From the NCBI GenBank assembly GCA_964439745.1, contig CAYTQK010000001.1, positions 1 to 40,512 of the forward strand: 40,512 nt of DNA. The letters are read 5' to 3'. The translations under genes were made by a program, and so were the position numbers. This document shows, in pieces, positions 25,013 to 34,289 of this stretch. Below the pieces are notes generated by a model. That model was given only the letters and a program-made list of their open reading frames with translations. It did no database searches and was not told the DNA's origin. This DNA comes from CAYTQK01 sp964439745 (lineage in GTDB: Bacteria > Desulfobacterota > Desulfobacteria > Desulfobacterales > Desulfosudaceae). Within the stretch, counting starts at the first letter, position 1. Each line of letters starts with the position of its first letter.

Positions 25013-27142
25013 ATGCATCAGCCAATTGTGAAGCCCTGGACAAAAATTCCTGATTACATTGATGCCGCCGAGATGACCACCGGCATCCTGGCCTTTGATG
25101 AAAACACCTGCAAACGCTGCGGCATCTGCTCATTCATCTGCCCGGCCCGCTCCATTAAAAGCGATACCGGCCCCATGAAGTGGCGGGAGGGATTGCCCTG
25201 GCTGAGCGCCGTGGCACCGGGCGTGACCAACTGCATCTCCTGCGGCTGCTGCCTGGCGGCCTGCCCGGAAGGGGCCATCTCCATCGAACGCTGGTTCAAT
25301 CCGGGATTTTTTTATCAGCGGTTGTCCCAGTCCAGTGAACTGGCTTATCCCAGGTGCTACCGGGAAGGCGATCCCGTCCCGGCCGAGGAGCAGCCGCGGC
25401 CCGACCCGGCCATGATTCATCCCCGGTACGGGCGCCGCCAGTGGTTGCGCATGCAGTTCAACCGGGCCCGCATGGCCTGGCATGTCCTCTGGGGCCCGAT
25501 CCGCTTTTTTGCCGCCGAGGCCGCCGACGGCAATCTGCTGGCCACCCTCAAGGGCTTTTTGTCCCGGCAGCCCCGGGACATCTCCTGGTCGGATCTGCTG
25601 GAAAAAAACGCCGCCAAAAAACCCAACAAGAACTTTCTTTATTATCGGCAGGAAGTCTATACCTATCAGCAGATGAACGACAATGCCAACAAGGTGGCCC
25701 ACTTTCTGCTGGCCTGCGGCGGCGAGAAAAAGAAAGGGGTCGGACTGCTGCTGCGCAATTCTCCCCGGTTCCTGGATATTTTTTTCGGGGCGCAGAAGAT
25801 CGGCATGTACGTGGTGCCCATCAACCCGGAACTAAAAGGGGAGGGCCTGGCCTATATCGTCAATCACAGTGATATCTCCCTGCTGGTGGTGGACGCCGAA
25901 TTGCTGGACACCCTGCAGCCGGCCATTGACAGATTTGAACAACTGCGCACCATCATCGTCAACGACGTGGAGTCTGAAGCCGAAGGCATCCCCGTGCCCG
26001 CGGGCAGGGACCGATTGAGCCGGGCCTATACCGAATTTCCGGCCGGCGACCCGGGGATCGGCCATGATCCCGCGGATATCTGCATGATCATGTACACCTC
26101 CGGCACCACCGGTCCGCCCAAGGGAGTGGTCTACCGCTATCACAACACTTCGGTCAAACTGATGTCCCTGGCCGCCCACCTGATGCTTAAAGAAAGCGAC
26201 ATCTACTACACCCCCTACGCCCTCTGCCACGGCAACGCCCTGCTGGCGACCACCACCATGGCCATGGGCGTGGGCGCCAGCGTGGCCCTGGCCCGCAAGT
26301 TCTCGGCCAGCCGCTTTTGGGAAGATGTCCGCCGCTATCGGGCCACGGTTTTCAACACCATCGGCTCCATCATTCCCATTCTCATGAAGCAGCCGGAAAC
26401 CCCGGAAGACGCCGCCAACAACGTGCGGTTCGTCACCTCCTCCGGCTGCCCGCCGGAAATGTGGGGGCCTTTTGAAAAACGTTTTGGTGTCAAACTGTAC
26501 GAGGCCTACGGTGCCGTTGACGGCGGCGGCAAGGGCATTTTCAACTTCGGTACCGCCCCGGTGGGATCGCTGGGCAGAATCCCCCGGGTGGTCAAGTACC
26601 GGCTGGTGGACAGCAAGGGCCGGGACGTCCCCCTGGGTGTGCCCGGGGAACTCCTCTTTGCGGCCAGGAAGGATTCCAGCCGGGTGGAATACTATAAAAA
26701 CGAGGAGGCCACCCGGAAAAAATCCGGCGACGGCTGGCTGCACACCGGCGACCTGGTCAAGCAGGACAAAAACGGCTATCTCTATTTTATCGGCCGCAAC
26801 ACCGAATCCATGCGCAAAGGCGGCGAAAACGTCTCCGCCTACGAGGTGGAGCAGGTTATCATGGAGCATCCGGCCGTGGAGGAAGCGGCTGTCTATGCCG
26901 TGCCTTCGGACCTGGCCGAGGACGATATCATGGCCGCCATCCGGCTGGTGGAAGGCAAATCGCTTTCCCCCGAAGACCTGCTGGCCTTTCTTTCCGATAA
27001 GCTGGCCAAATTTGCCATACCCCGGTATATCCGTTTTGTGGACAACTTTCCCAAGACCAATTCTCACCGGGTTATCAAGGGTGTACTGGAAAAAGAAGGC
27101 GTGACAAAAGACACGTATGACGCCCAGACCGGGTCACCCTGA
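25013..27142 (+). CDS. Fusion of a two-[4Fe-4S] ferredoxin domain with an AMP-forming acyl-CoA ligase
   Basis: A 709-residue fusion. Residues about 25-95 form a bacterial-type ferredoxin with two complete cluster motifs: C33-x2-C36-x2-C39-x3-C43-P and C74-x2-C77-x2-C80-x3-C84-P, with an enlarged spacer between them. Residues about 190-700 form an ANL ligase: YTSGTTGPPKGVVYRYHN (about 361-378), YEAYGAVDGGGKG (about 497-509), and HTGDLVKQDKNGYLYFIGRN (about 577-596). In the C-terminal motif the residue usually Lys after ‘PKT-x-S-G’ appears as Arg (PKTNSHRVIKG), a change that I recall in some CaiC/FATP-like ligases and that could alter adenylation. Iron-sulfur clusters on a CoA ligase have no obvious chemical need, so a redox-gated ligase or an electron-carrier tether are the options. 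It follows the nitroreductase stop by two bases. Confidence 0.9.
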   Translation: MHQPIVKPWTKIPDYIDAAEMTTGILAFDENTCKRCGICSFICPARSIKSDTGPMKWREGLPWLSAVAPGVTNCISCGCCLAACPEGAISIERWFNPGFFYQRLSQSSELAYPRCYREGDPVPAEEQPRPDPAMIHPRYGRRQWLRMQFNRARMAWHVLWGPIRFFAAEAADGNLLATLKGFLSRQPRDISWSDLLEKNAAKKPNKNFLYYRQEVYTYQQMNDNANKVAHFLLACGGEKKKGVGLLLRNSPRFLDIFFGAQKIGMYVVPINPELKGEGLAYIVNHSDISLLVVDAELLDTLQPAIDRFEQLRTIIVNDVESEAEGIPVPAGRDRLSRAYTEFPAGDPGIGHDPADICMIMYTSGTTGPPKGVVYRYHNTSVKLMSLAAHLMLKESDIYYTPYALCHGNALLATTTMAMGVGASVALARKFSASRFWEDVRRYRATVFNTIGSIIPILMKQPETPEDAANNVRFVTSSGCPPEMWGPFEKRFGVKLYEAYGAVDGGGKGIFNFGTAPVGSLGRIPRVVKYRLVDSKGRDVPLGVPGELLFAARKDSSRVEYYKNEEATRKKSGDGWLHTGDLVKQDKNGYLYFIGRNTESMRKGGENVSAYEVEQVIMEHPAVEEAAVYAVPSDLAEDDIMAAIRLVEGKSLSPEDLLAFLSDKLAKFAIPRYIRFVDNFPKTNSHRVIKGVLEKEGVTKDTYDAQTGSP

Positions 27143-27238
27143 CCGGCGCCAAGGCACCCTTTTGAAAATCGGTTGCCGGACGGCGGACGGTACAGACCGG
27201 GCGGCAAAGCCAATATCCCTAAACCGGGAGTCCCTGAC

Positions 27239-28741
27239 ATGTTATCACGATCAGAAGCCAAGGCCCTGCTTGCACGAGCGCCCGCCTTTGATGACACCTT
27301 CTGCAGCCTCAATGCCGCCGCCAGAATGCCGGCCGGCATGGTGCGGGAAACCCGCCAGGTGGTCGCCCTGGCCCGCAAGTTCAATGACGAGGTGGTTCGC
27401 CCCTACACCCGGGAACTGGATCTGAAAATGCACCAGGACCCGGATTTTCTTCCCTACGAGTTCATCTCCAAGGCCAATGAATGGGGTTTTTACACCATGT
27501 GGATTCCCCGCGCCTTCGGCGGCAAGGGATACAACATGCCCAGCCTGTCGGTTTTCGTGGAAGAGATCGGTTCGGCCTGCCTGGCCATGGCCAACCTCAT
27601 CGGGGTGCACTACCTGGGCGTGGCCACGCTTTGCGCGCCCTGGAATGCCCGCCTCATCAGCCGCATCAGCCGCGAGGTGGCCGCAGGGGAAGCCGCCGGC
27701 AAACCCTGCCTCATTTCCCTGGCCATCACCGAACCGGGTGCCGGCACCGACGTGGAGGAGGTGGACCTGGTCGACCGGGCCAATGTCACCTGCCGCGCCG
27801 AGAAGGTGGCGGGCGGTTACCGGGTCAACGGCACCAAGATATTCATCTCCAACGGCCATGTCTCCACCTGGCACATGCTGATCGCCTATGCCGATCTGGA
27901 CAAGCCTTCGGAAAATACCGTCATGATGGCGGTCAAGACCGGCACCCCGGGATTCTCCTTCGGCCGCATGGAGCACAAGCTGGGGCAGAAGGGCTGCCCG
28001 GCCAGCGAACTGATCTTCAAGGACTGCTTTGTTCCCGACGACCTGGTCTGCCTGGACTGGCACAGCTCCGCCCTGCCCCGGCGCCCTCGTCCGGCCGCCA
28101 CCCAGCAGGTCATTGACTACGTGGTTTCGGCTACCCGGGCCGGGGTGGGCGGTTTTGCCACCGGCGCGGCCCGCGGCGCCTTTGAGGAGGCCCTGGCCTT
28201 TGCCGCCGAGACCGAGGTCAACGGCAAGCGCCTGATCAATCACGAGTGGGCCCAGTGCCTGCTGGCCGAAATGTATAAAAACGTGGTGATCAGCCGGCTG
28301 ACCTACATGGAAGCCAACTACGCCAACGGCCTGTATGGCTTCTACCGGTTGCTGCAGCAGCGGCTGCTGTTCTACTATTTCAAATACGTGCCGGGCTTGC
28401 TGCTTGATAAACTCATTACACCCTTTCTGGAAAAGCCCCTGGCCACCCGCATTTTCCGGCGGCTGATGTCGGACGGGCAGACCGACGAGATGATGGAACG
28501 CTGCTCCGGCCTGGCGTCGCTGTCCAAGTTCGCCGCCTCGGACGCCGGCATCCGCAACTGCCACCTGGCCCTGGACTTGATGGGCCAAGCCGGACTGCGC
28601 CATGACCGACGGGCCGAAAAATTTCTGCGGGATGCCAAGCTGCTTCAGATCTACGAAGGCACCAATCAGCTCAACCGGCTGAACCTGTTCAAGTGCCTCA
28701 TCGGACGGAACATACCGCACGTAACCGTGTTTGACGAATAA
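27239..28741 (+). CDS. Acyl-CoA dehydrogenase, large form with complete active site
   Basis: A 500-residue FAD-dependent acyl-CoA dehydrogenase. The mid-domain FAD/substrate block LISLAITEPGAGTDVEEVDL (about residues 158-177) and the strand KVAGGYRVNGTKIFISNGHV (about 190-209) are intact. The catalytic base is Glu473 in QIYEGTNQLNRL, the standard place for short- and medium-chain enzymes. It is longer than the usual 380 residues, mainly from an insertion at about 360-420 containing hydrophobic FYRLLQQRLLFYYF. The ATG at 27239 is used because GGGAG lies eight bases upstream; an in-frame start at 27173 has no site. Electrons would pass to electron-transfer flavoprotein, which is not encoded here. 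The next gene, 33 bases on, is an active-site-less relative. Confidence 0.92.
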   Translation: MLSRSEAKALLARAPAFDDTFCSLNAAARMPAGMVRETRQVVALARKFNDEVVRPYTRELDLKMHQDPDFLPYEFISKANEWGFYTMWIPRAFGGKGYNMPSLSVFVEEIGSACLAMANLIGVHYLGVATLCAPWNARLISRISREVAAGEAAGKPCLISLAITEPGAGTDVEEVDLVDRANVTCRAEKVAGGYRVNGTKIFISNGHVSTWHMLIAYADLDKPSENTVMMAVKTGTPGFSFGRMEHKLGQKGCPASELIFKDCFVPDDLVCLDWHSSALPRRPRPAATQQVIDYVVSATRAGVGGFATGAARGAFEEALAFAAETEVNGKRLINHEWAQCLLAEMYKNVVISRLTYMEANYANGLYGFYRLLQQRLLFYYFKYVPGLLLDKLITPFLEKPLATRIFRRLMSDGQTDEMMERCSGLASLSKFAASDAGIRNCHLALDLMGQAGLRHDRRAEKFLRDAKLLQIYEGTNQLNRLNLFKCLIGRNIPHVTVFDE

Positions 28742-28774
28742 CCTCCACATATGCACCATGACCAGGGAGACGCC

Positions 28775-29893
28775 ATGATTGCCGTCACAGACAAGGGCTT
28801 ACAGCTTCTGGCCAGAAGCGCCGCCGAATTTGCCAAAAAAGAACTGGCCCCGGACCGGGAAGAGAACGATAAATTCCCCTTTGGTCCCTTTTTCCGCCAT
28901 GTCCTGGACAAGGCCTATCACGCTGATTTTTTCCACACCACCCTGCCGGAATCGCTGGACGGGGTCGGACAGGGGGCAAGCGCCCTGTGCCTGCTGCTGG
29001 AGCGGCTCAGCCGGGAGGACGCCAGCCTGGCCGGCATCATCTTCGCCCATACCGCTGCCCAGGAAATCATGCTGGCGGCCGGTGCCGGGAAAACACTGGG
29101 AGCCGTTGTCCAGGCGGCTGCGGACGCACCGGCCGGCCTGATCGGCATACCCGTTTTCAGTAATCCCGCCGATTCTCCGCCGACGGTGCGGGCCGGTAAA
29201 AAGCAGGAGGGATATTTTCTGGCCGGCTCCCTGGAATACGTGGTGCTGGGCGGCCTGGCCGGGCACATCCTTGTCCCGGCCGTTCTTTCCGGGCAGACGG
29301 ACATTTCCTGGTTTCTGCTGGAAAATGGTCAGCCTGGCCTGACCGTTAGCGAGCCGGTCCACAGCCTGGGCCTGCATGCCTGTCCCGCCGTGGATATTCA
29401 ACTGCAGGGCGCCGCCGGCCGGATCATCGGCGATGAAAACCGGGGCCAGGAATATTACGACACCATGGCGGACAAGATGTCCGTGGCCGCCGCGGCCATG
29501 TCCACCGGCATCATGCAGGGCTCCCTCGCAGAAGCCCTGGACTACGGCCGAAGACGCTTTCAAGGCGGCCGGGCAATCATCAACTGGTCGGAAATCCAGA
29601 TGATCCTGGCCAAGATGGCGGTCATGACCAAAAATGCCGAGATGACGCTAGCCCGGGCCTGCCAGGCCGTGGACAACCGGGAAAAGGGCTGGGCCGAGTG
29701 CAGCCGGGCGGCCGCCCTCCAGATCCAGTCCATGGCGTCGGAACTGACCACCGACGGCATCCAGGTGCTCGGCGGGGTCGGCTACATGAAAGACTTCGGC
29801 CAGGAAAAACGCTTCCGCGACGCCCGGCACATCCAGTCCCTGCTGGGCATGGTGCCCATGAAAAAGCTCCGCTGCCTGGCCCCCCTGATATGA
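28775..29893 (+). CDS. Acyl-CoA dehydrogenase-like protein lacking the catalytic glutamate motif
   Basis: A 372-residue protein with the acyl-CoA dehydrogenase fold. The C-terminal helical domain is recognisable: GDENRGQEYYDTMADKMSVA (about residues 222-241), then YGRRRFQGGRAIINWSEIQ (about 258-276), and IQVLGGVGYMKDFGQEKRFR (about 331-350). Where active enzymes have the YEGT block after R-D-A-x, this protein reads RDARHIQSLLGMVPMKK, so the usual catalytic Glu is absent. The mid-domain E-P-G-x-G-x-D block is also gone, replaced by IPVFSNPADSPP. The simplest reading is a non-catalytic partner that forms a heteromer with the preceding dehydrogenase, as in the ChsE1-ChsE2-type enzymes of steroid degradation. 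GGGAG lies six bases before the ATG at 28775. It ends the five-gene run. Confidence 0.85.
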   Translation: MIAVTDKGLQLLARSAAEFAKKELAPDREENDKFPFGPFFRHVLDKAYHADFFHTTLPESLDGVGQGASALCLLLERLSREDASLAGIIFAHTAAQEIMLAAGAGKTLGAVVQAAADAPAGLIGIPVFSNPADSPPTVRAGKKQEGYFLAGSLEYVVLGGLAGHILVPAVLSGQTDISWFLLENGQPGLTVSEPVHSLGLHACPAVDIQLQGAAGRIIGDENRGQEYYDTMADKMSVAAAAMSTGIMQGSLAEALDYGRRRFQGGRAIINWSEIQMILAKMAVMTKNAEMTLARACQAVDNREKGWAECSRAAALQIQSMASELTTDGIQVLGGVGYMKDFGQEKRFRDARHIQSLLGMVPMKKLRCLAPLI

Positions 29894-30015
29894 GCACGGC
29901 CCTTGGCCGCCGTACTTCTGGAAACGGCGGCGCCGACCTCCTTTATCCGCCCGGCCGGCGGGAAGGATAATTGTTTTTCCGCCAGCCGAAAACACCTCCC
30001 CGGTTCACCGCGCGA

Positions 30016-30044
30016 TTGCAAAACCGCCTGTTTTGATTTATGTT
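30016..30044 (+). promoter_or_regulatory. Possible promoter of the envelope protein-channel pair
   Basis: TTGCAA (30016-30021) is followed after 17 bases by TATGTT (30039-30044), about 55 bases before the ATG at 30099. In the same 205-base gap, GCCGCCGT (29906-29913) can pair with ACGGCGGC (29924-29931); this hairpin has no T-run. Confidence 0.35.
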
Positions 30045-30098
30045 GAAAAGAGCCCGTTTCATGCGGAGCAAATCCCAACCTTCAAAACAGGAACAAGC

Positions 30099-33000
30099 AT
30101 GAGAACAATCATCGTTGTCCTGATTCTGTCGGCCGCAGCGGTTACCGCCGCGGCCGCTCCCCTGGCCAGTCCGGACGTACCCGCCCCCCTGCAGCCCTGG
30201 ATTGACTGGGTCTTGTACGGAGAAACAACCACCGACTGTCCACTGGTTTACAATGATGTCTCCCGGACATTATGTCTCTGGCCGTCTCCGCTGACACTCT
30301 CCTGCGGGGAGGATGACGCCGAATTCTCACAGACCTGGACCAGCTATGTGCCGGACACCTGGATTGAAATTCCGGGCAGCAGCCGTCTCTGGCCCCAGGA
30401 GGTCACCGTCAACGGCCAGGCAGTGGCGGTCGGCCGTCAGCAGGACCGGCCGGCCGTGCGCCTCTCCGAACCCGGAACGTACCGGGTGCAGGGCCGCTTT
30501 ATTTATGACCAGCGGCCGGAGTGGATGCAGGTGCCGGCACAGACCGGCCTGGTGCACCTGGCCATTGATGGCAAGCCGGTCGCCTTTCCCCGCCTGGAAG
30601 AAAACGGCCGTCTCTGGCTGCGCCGGCTGTCAGCAGCTTCTCCGGCGGATACGCCCGAAGACCGTCTGCAGGTCCGGGTCCAGCGCCTGGTGGAAGATGA
30701 CATCCCCCTGCGGCTGGTTACCCGGTTGGAGATCACCGTTTCCGGAAAAACCCGACAAGTCCGCCTGGGGCAGGCCGCCACCGACGCCTTTATCCCCATG
30801 GAACTGTCCAGTCCGCTGCCGGTCCGGATTGATAAAAACGGTATGCTGCAGGTCCAGGTCCGACCCGGGCAATGGACCATCGAAATCACCACCCGCCACG
30901 TCGGTCCGGCCGCGGAACTGTCCCCGGAAACGGCCGGACGCTTTCATGACAAAAATGAAATCTGGGCGTTTGCGGCCGACCGCCAGCTCCGCCTGGTTAC
31001 CGTGACCGGTCCGCCCCAGATCGATGTCCGCCAGACCCGACTGCCGGACAAGTGGAAACAATTTCCCGCCTATCTCATGAAGCCGGAAGCGGTCATGCGC
31101 CTGGTGATAAAAAAACGCGGGGATCCGGATCCGGCCCCGGACCAGCTCCACCTGGACCGCACCTTCTGGCTGGATTTTGACGGAAAGGGCTATTCGGTGC
31201 GGGACCGTATCACCGGTTCCATGACGACCGGCTGGCGCCTGGCGGCCGCCCCGCCGTTGCAGCCCGGCCGGGTTACCGTCGACGGCCGGGAACGCTTTAT
31301 CACCCGGCTGAAAGATTCCGGGGAAATCGGCGTGGAAATGCGGTATGGCCGGGTGGACCTGTTAGCGGAAAGCCGCCTGCCGGCCGGGGATGCCCTCCCG
31401 GCGGCCGGCTGGGACCGCAATTTTCAGTCGGTGCAGGGAACCCTGAACCTGCCGCCGGGATGGTCCCTGCTGACCGCTTCCGGCCTTGACGATATCCAGC
31501 AGACCTGGCTGAAACAATGGTCCCTGCTGGACCTGTTTTTCGTGCTGATTGTCGCCGTGGCCATGGCCCGGCTTTATGGCTGGTACTGGGGCATTATCGC
31601 CCTGGCCGCCATGATCCTGATCATTCATGAACCCGGCGCCCCGGTCTGGCTGTGGCTGCATCTGCTGGCCGCCGTCGCCCTGCTGCGGGTGGTACCGGCG
31701 GGGAAAATCCGGACGCTGATCAGCGCCTACCGCCTGGGCTGCCTGATCCTGCTGATCGCCGTCAGCCTGCCCTTCCTGGTCACCCAGGTACGGAACGGCT
31801 TTTACCCCCAGCTGGAACGCTCCTGGCAGACCATGGGCGGCGTCGGCCCGGCAAAGCAGGCCGCCGCCGTTCAGCGGTTCGACGCTGCCGCGCCCCGTGC
31901 ACTCCAGGCCGAATCAAGGCCGGACCGCGAATTGCTGCCGACACCCGCCCCCAAAACCGCGGGTACGGTGGATTCCTCCTACCGGCAGGAACCGGCCCTG
32001 CACCAGTTCGACGTCAAGGCCAAGATTCAGACCGGGCCGGGGATACCCAGCTGGCAGTGGCAACAGGTAGATTTTTCCTGGAACGGGCCGGTGGCGGCGA
32101 CCGAACAGATCTCTTTTTGCTATCTTTCCCCGCGGATCAACCTGGTTCTGGCCCTGATCCAGGTGGTGCTTCTGGCGCTGTTGATCTACGGATTTTCCGG
32201 TGTCCGGTATACCCGCGGCAGCGGACTGAAATTTCCCTCATACGCGGGCACTACGACTTTTCTTTTGCTGATTATGCTGGTAAATGCAGATTTTGCAAAG
32301 GCCCAGTCCGAATTCCCACCCGAATCATTTCTCCGGGAGTTAAAATCCCGGCTGACCGCCGTGGAGAAACCCGACTGTGCACCTTACTGCGCCACCAGCC
32401 CCCGGATGCGTGCCGAGATCAACGAGAAAACCTTGACCCTCCTTATGGAAGTTCACAGCCTGGCCGACCAGGTGGCTATTCCCCTGCCCGCCTCGCCGGA
32501 GCAGTGGCTTCCGCAGCAGGTCCGCCTGGACGACCGGCCCGTCTCCGCTCTCTACCGGGATCCGCAGGACAACCTGGTGTGGCTGACGGTTCCCCGGGGG
32601 GTTCATCGCATCCACCTGAGCGGCATCCTGCCGGAACGCCGGTCGGTGCAGATTCCCCTGCCGCTGAAACCCCGCCATGTCTCCATTTCGGCCAGGGACT
32701 GGCGTGTGGACGGCCTGCACGACAACGGGCGCGCGGATGACCAGCTGCAGTTCGACCGCATCCGGCAGCCGGGAGGAAAAAGCGAGGTCCCCTCTCGCTT
32801 GGAACCGGGCGCACTGCCCGCCTTTTTTGAAATCCGCCGGGTGTTTCACCTGGGCCTGTCCTGGCAGGTCGAAACCACCGTGCAGCGCCTGACACCGCCG
32901 GGTACGGCGGCGGTGCTGGCTTTTCCGCTGCTGGAAGGAGAATCGGTGACCACCGATATCCCGGTGACGGACGGCCGGGTTCGGCTCAATCTGGGACCGC

Positions 33001-34226
33001 AGGACAAACAGTTCACCTGGGCTTCTTCCCTGGATCCGGCCGGGCAATTGTCCCTGCAGGCCGCCAACACCCTGAGCTGGCGCGAAGTCTGGCAGGTCGA
33101 TATCGGTCCGATCTGGCACGCCGAGTTCACGGGAATCCCTGTTATTCAGCACCAGGACTCCCGGGGAAAATGGCTCCCGGAATGGCGGCCCTGGCCCGGT
33201 GAAACCGTTACAATTCGTATTTCCCGGCCCCAAGGCGTGGCCGGGCAGACCTTTACCATTGAAAACAGCCTCCTGACCGTCAAGCCCGGTCAGCGCATGA
33301 CGCATGCCGATCTGGCCCTGACCGTCATCAGCAGCCGCGGCACCCAGCACCGCCTCGACCTGCCGGAACAGTCCGAACTCCAGGCGGTGGTGATTGACGG
33401 CAAAACCCAGCCCATCCGGCAGGAAGAGGGAACGGTTACCCTGCCCCTGACCCCCGGAAAGCAGCAGATCCAGCTGAGCTGGCGGCAACAGGCCTCCATG
33501 GACTGGTACTGGCAGTCTCCGCCGGTTGATCTACAGATCCCCAGCGTGGATGCCTTTACCACGGTACAGATGCCCCGCGACCGCTGGATCTTTTATTGCG
33601 GCGGTCCCCACGTTGGTCCGGCCGTCCTTTTCTGGAGCCTGGTCCTGGTCATTGCCCTGCTGTCGTTCGGCCTGGGCCGCATTTCCATCACCCCCCTGCG
33701 GTTCCATCACTGGTTTCTGCTGGGGCTGGGTCTGACCCAGGCCTCCCTGCTGACCGCCCTGCCGGTGGCCGCCTGGTTCCTGGCCCTGGGCTACCGGCGG
33801 CACATTAATATTACGGACAAGGTCTCCGGACTGACCTTCAATATTATCCAGATTTTTCTGGTTGCCCTTACTGCGGCGGCCGCTGCCGCGCTCTTTTACG
33901 GCGTCAAGCACGGCCTGTTGGGATATCCGGACATGCAGATTGCCGGCAACGGCTCCAGCGCCGCCCTGCTGCGATGGTACCAGGATATCGCCGGTCCGGT
34001 TCTCCCGCGGGCCCTGATCGTTTCTTTGCCGCTGTATGTCTACCGGATTCTCATCCTGATCTGGGCCTTGTGGATCGCTTTTGCCTGCATCCGGTGGCTG
34101 CGCTGGGGATGGGAGAGCTGGAGCACCGGCGGCAGGTGGCTGCCGATGCGGCTTCCCCGGATCCGGCCGACCGGCCCAAAAAATAAAGCAAGCCAAACCG
34201 GCGGGGATTTACCCGGCGGGGGATGA
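30099..34226 (+). CDS. Large multi-pass envelope protein of unknown function, apparently internally duplicated
   Basis: A 1375-residue protein that I cannot assign to a named family. It starts with a clear signal peptide (RTIIVVLILSAAAVTAAAA, cleavage near residue 21). Two large beta-rich, presumably periplasmic regions follow (about 22-465 and 740-1165). Membrane segments lie at about 474-565 (several), 680-700, 718-735, 1171-1232, 1247-1270 and 1302-1338. The segment at 718-735 ends in DFAKAQ and looks like a second signal peptide, after which the pattern of the N-terminal region recurs: a Cys near the start, a segment with W-P-Q-x-V or W-L-P-Q-Q-V, and a G-x-(Y/H)-R strand. This suggests a tandem duplication. 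The ATG at 30099 has AGGAA seven bases upstream. The next gene, 63 bases on, is an MscS-type channel, so the two probably act in the envelope together. Confidence 0.75.
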   Translation: MRTIIVVLILSAAAVTAAAAPLASPDVPAPLQPWIDWVLYGETTTDCPLVYNDVSRTLCLWPSPLTLSCGEDDAEFSQTWTSYVPDTWIEIPGSSRLWPQEVTVNGQAVAVGRQQDRPAVRLSEPGTYRVQGRFIYDQRPEWMQVPAQTGLVHLAIDGKPVAFPRLEENGRLWLRRLSAASPADTPEDRLQVRVQRLVEDDIPLRLVTRLEITVSGKTRQVRLGQAATDAFIPMELSSPLPVRIDKNGMLQVQVRPGQWTIEITTRHVGPAAELSPETAGRFHDKNEIWAFAADRQLRLVTVTGPPQIDVRQTRLPDKWKQFPAYLMKPEAVMRLVIKKRGDPDPAPDQLHLDRTFWLDFDGKGYSVRDRITGSMTTGWRLAAAPPLQPGRVTVDGRERFITRLKDSGEIGVEMRYGRVDLLAESRLPAGDALPAAGWDRNFQSVQGTLNLPPGWSLLTASGLDDIQQTWLKQWSLLDLFFVLIVAVAMARLYGWYWGIIALAAMILIIHEPGAPVWLWLHLLAAVALLRVVPAGKIRTLISAYRLGCLILLIAVSLPFLVTQVRNGFYPQLERSWQTMGGVGPAKQAAAVQRFDAAAPRALQAESRPDRELLPTPAPKTAGTVDSSYRQEPALHQFDVKAKIQTGPGIPSWQWQQVDFSWNGPVAATEQISFCYLSPRINLVLALIQVVLLALLIYGFSGVRYTRGSGLKFPSYAGTTTFLLLIMLVNADFAKAQSEFPPESFLRELKSRLTAVEKPDCAPYCATSPRMRAEINEKTLTLLMEVHSLADQVAIPLPASPEQWLPQQVRLDDRPVSALYRDPQDNLVWLTVPRGVHRIHLSGILPERRSVQIPLPLKPRHVSISARDWRVDGLHDNGRADDQLQFDRIRQPGGKSEVPSRLEPGALPAFFEIRRVFHLGLSWQVETTVQRLTPPGTAAVLAFPLLEGESVTTDIPVTDGRVRLNLGPQDKQFTWASSLDPAGQLSLQAANTLSWREVWQVDIGPIWHAEFTGIPVIQHQDSRGKWLPEWRPWPGETVTIRISRPQGVAGQTFTIENSLLTVKPGQRMTHADLALTVISSRGTQHRLDLPEQSELQAVVIDGKTQPIRQEEGTVTLPLTPGKQQIQLSWRQQASMDWYWQSPPVDLQIPSVDAFTTVQMPRDRWIFYCGGPHVGPAVLFWSLVLVIALLSFGLGRISITPLRFHHWFLLGLGLTQASLLTALPVAAWFLALGYRRHINITDKVSGLTFNIIQIFLVALTAAAAAALFYGVKHGLLGYPDMQIAGNGSSAALLRWYQDIAGPVLPRALIVSLPLYVYRILILIWALWIAFACIRWLRWGWESWSTGGRWLPMRLPRIRPTGPKNKASQTGGDLPGGG

Positions 34227-34289
34227 TCTGTTATAGTAGGCTGGTACCAACAAAATTCCGGCGATAGCCGCCACAAAAACGAGAAGTTT

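Noticed and set aside
27251..28759. A 502-codon minus-strand open frame opposite the first acyl-CoA dehydrogenase.
   Set aside because: It is an antisense shadow with low-complexity G/H/Q-rich translation.
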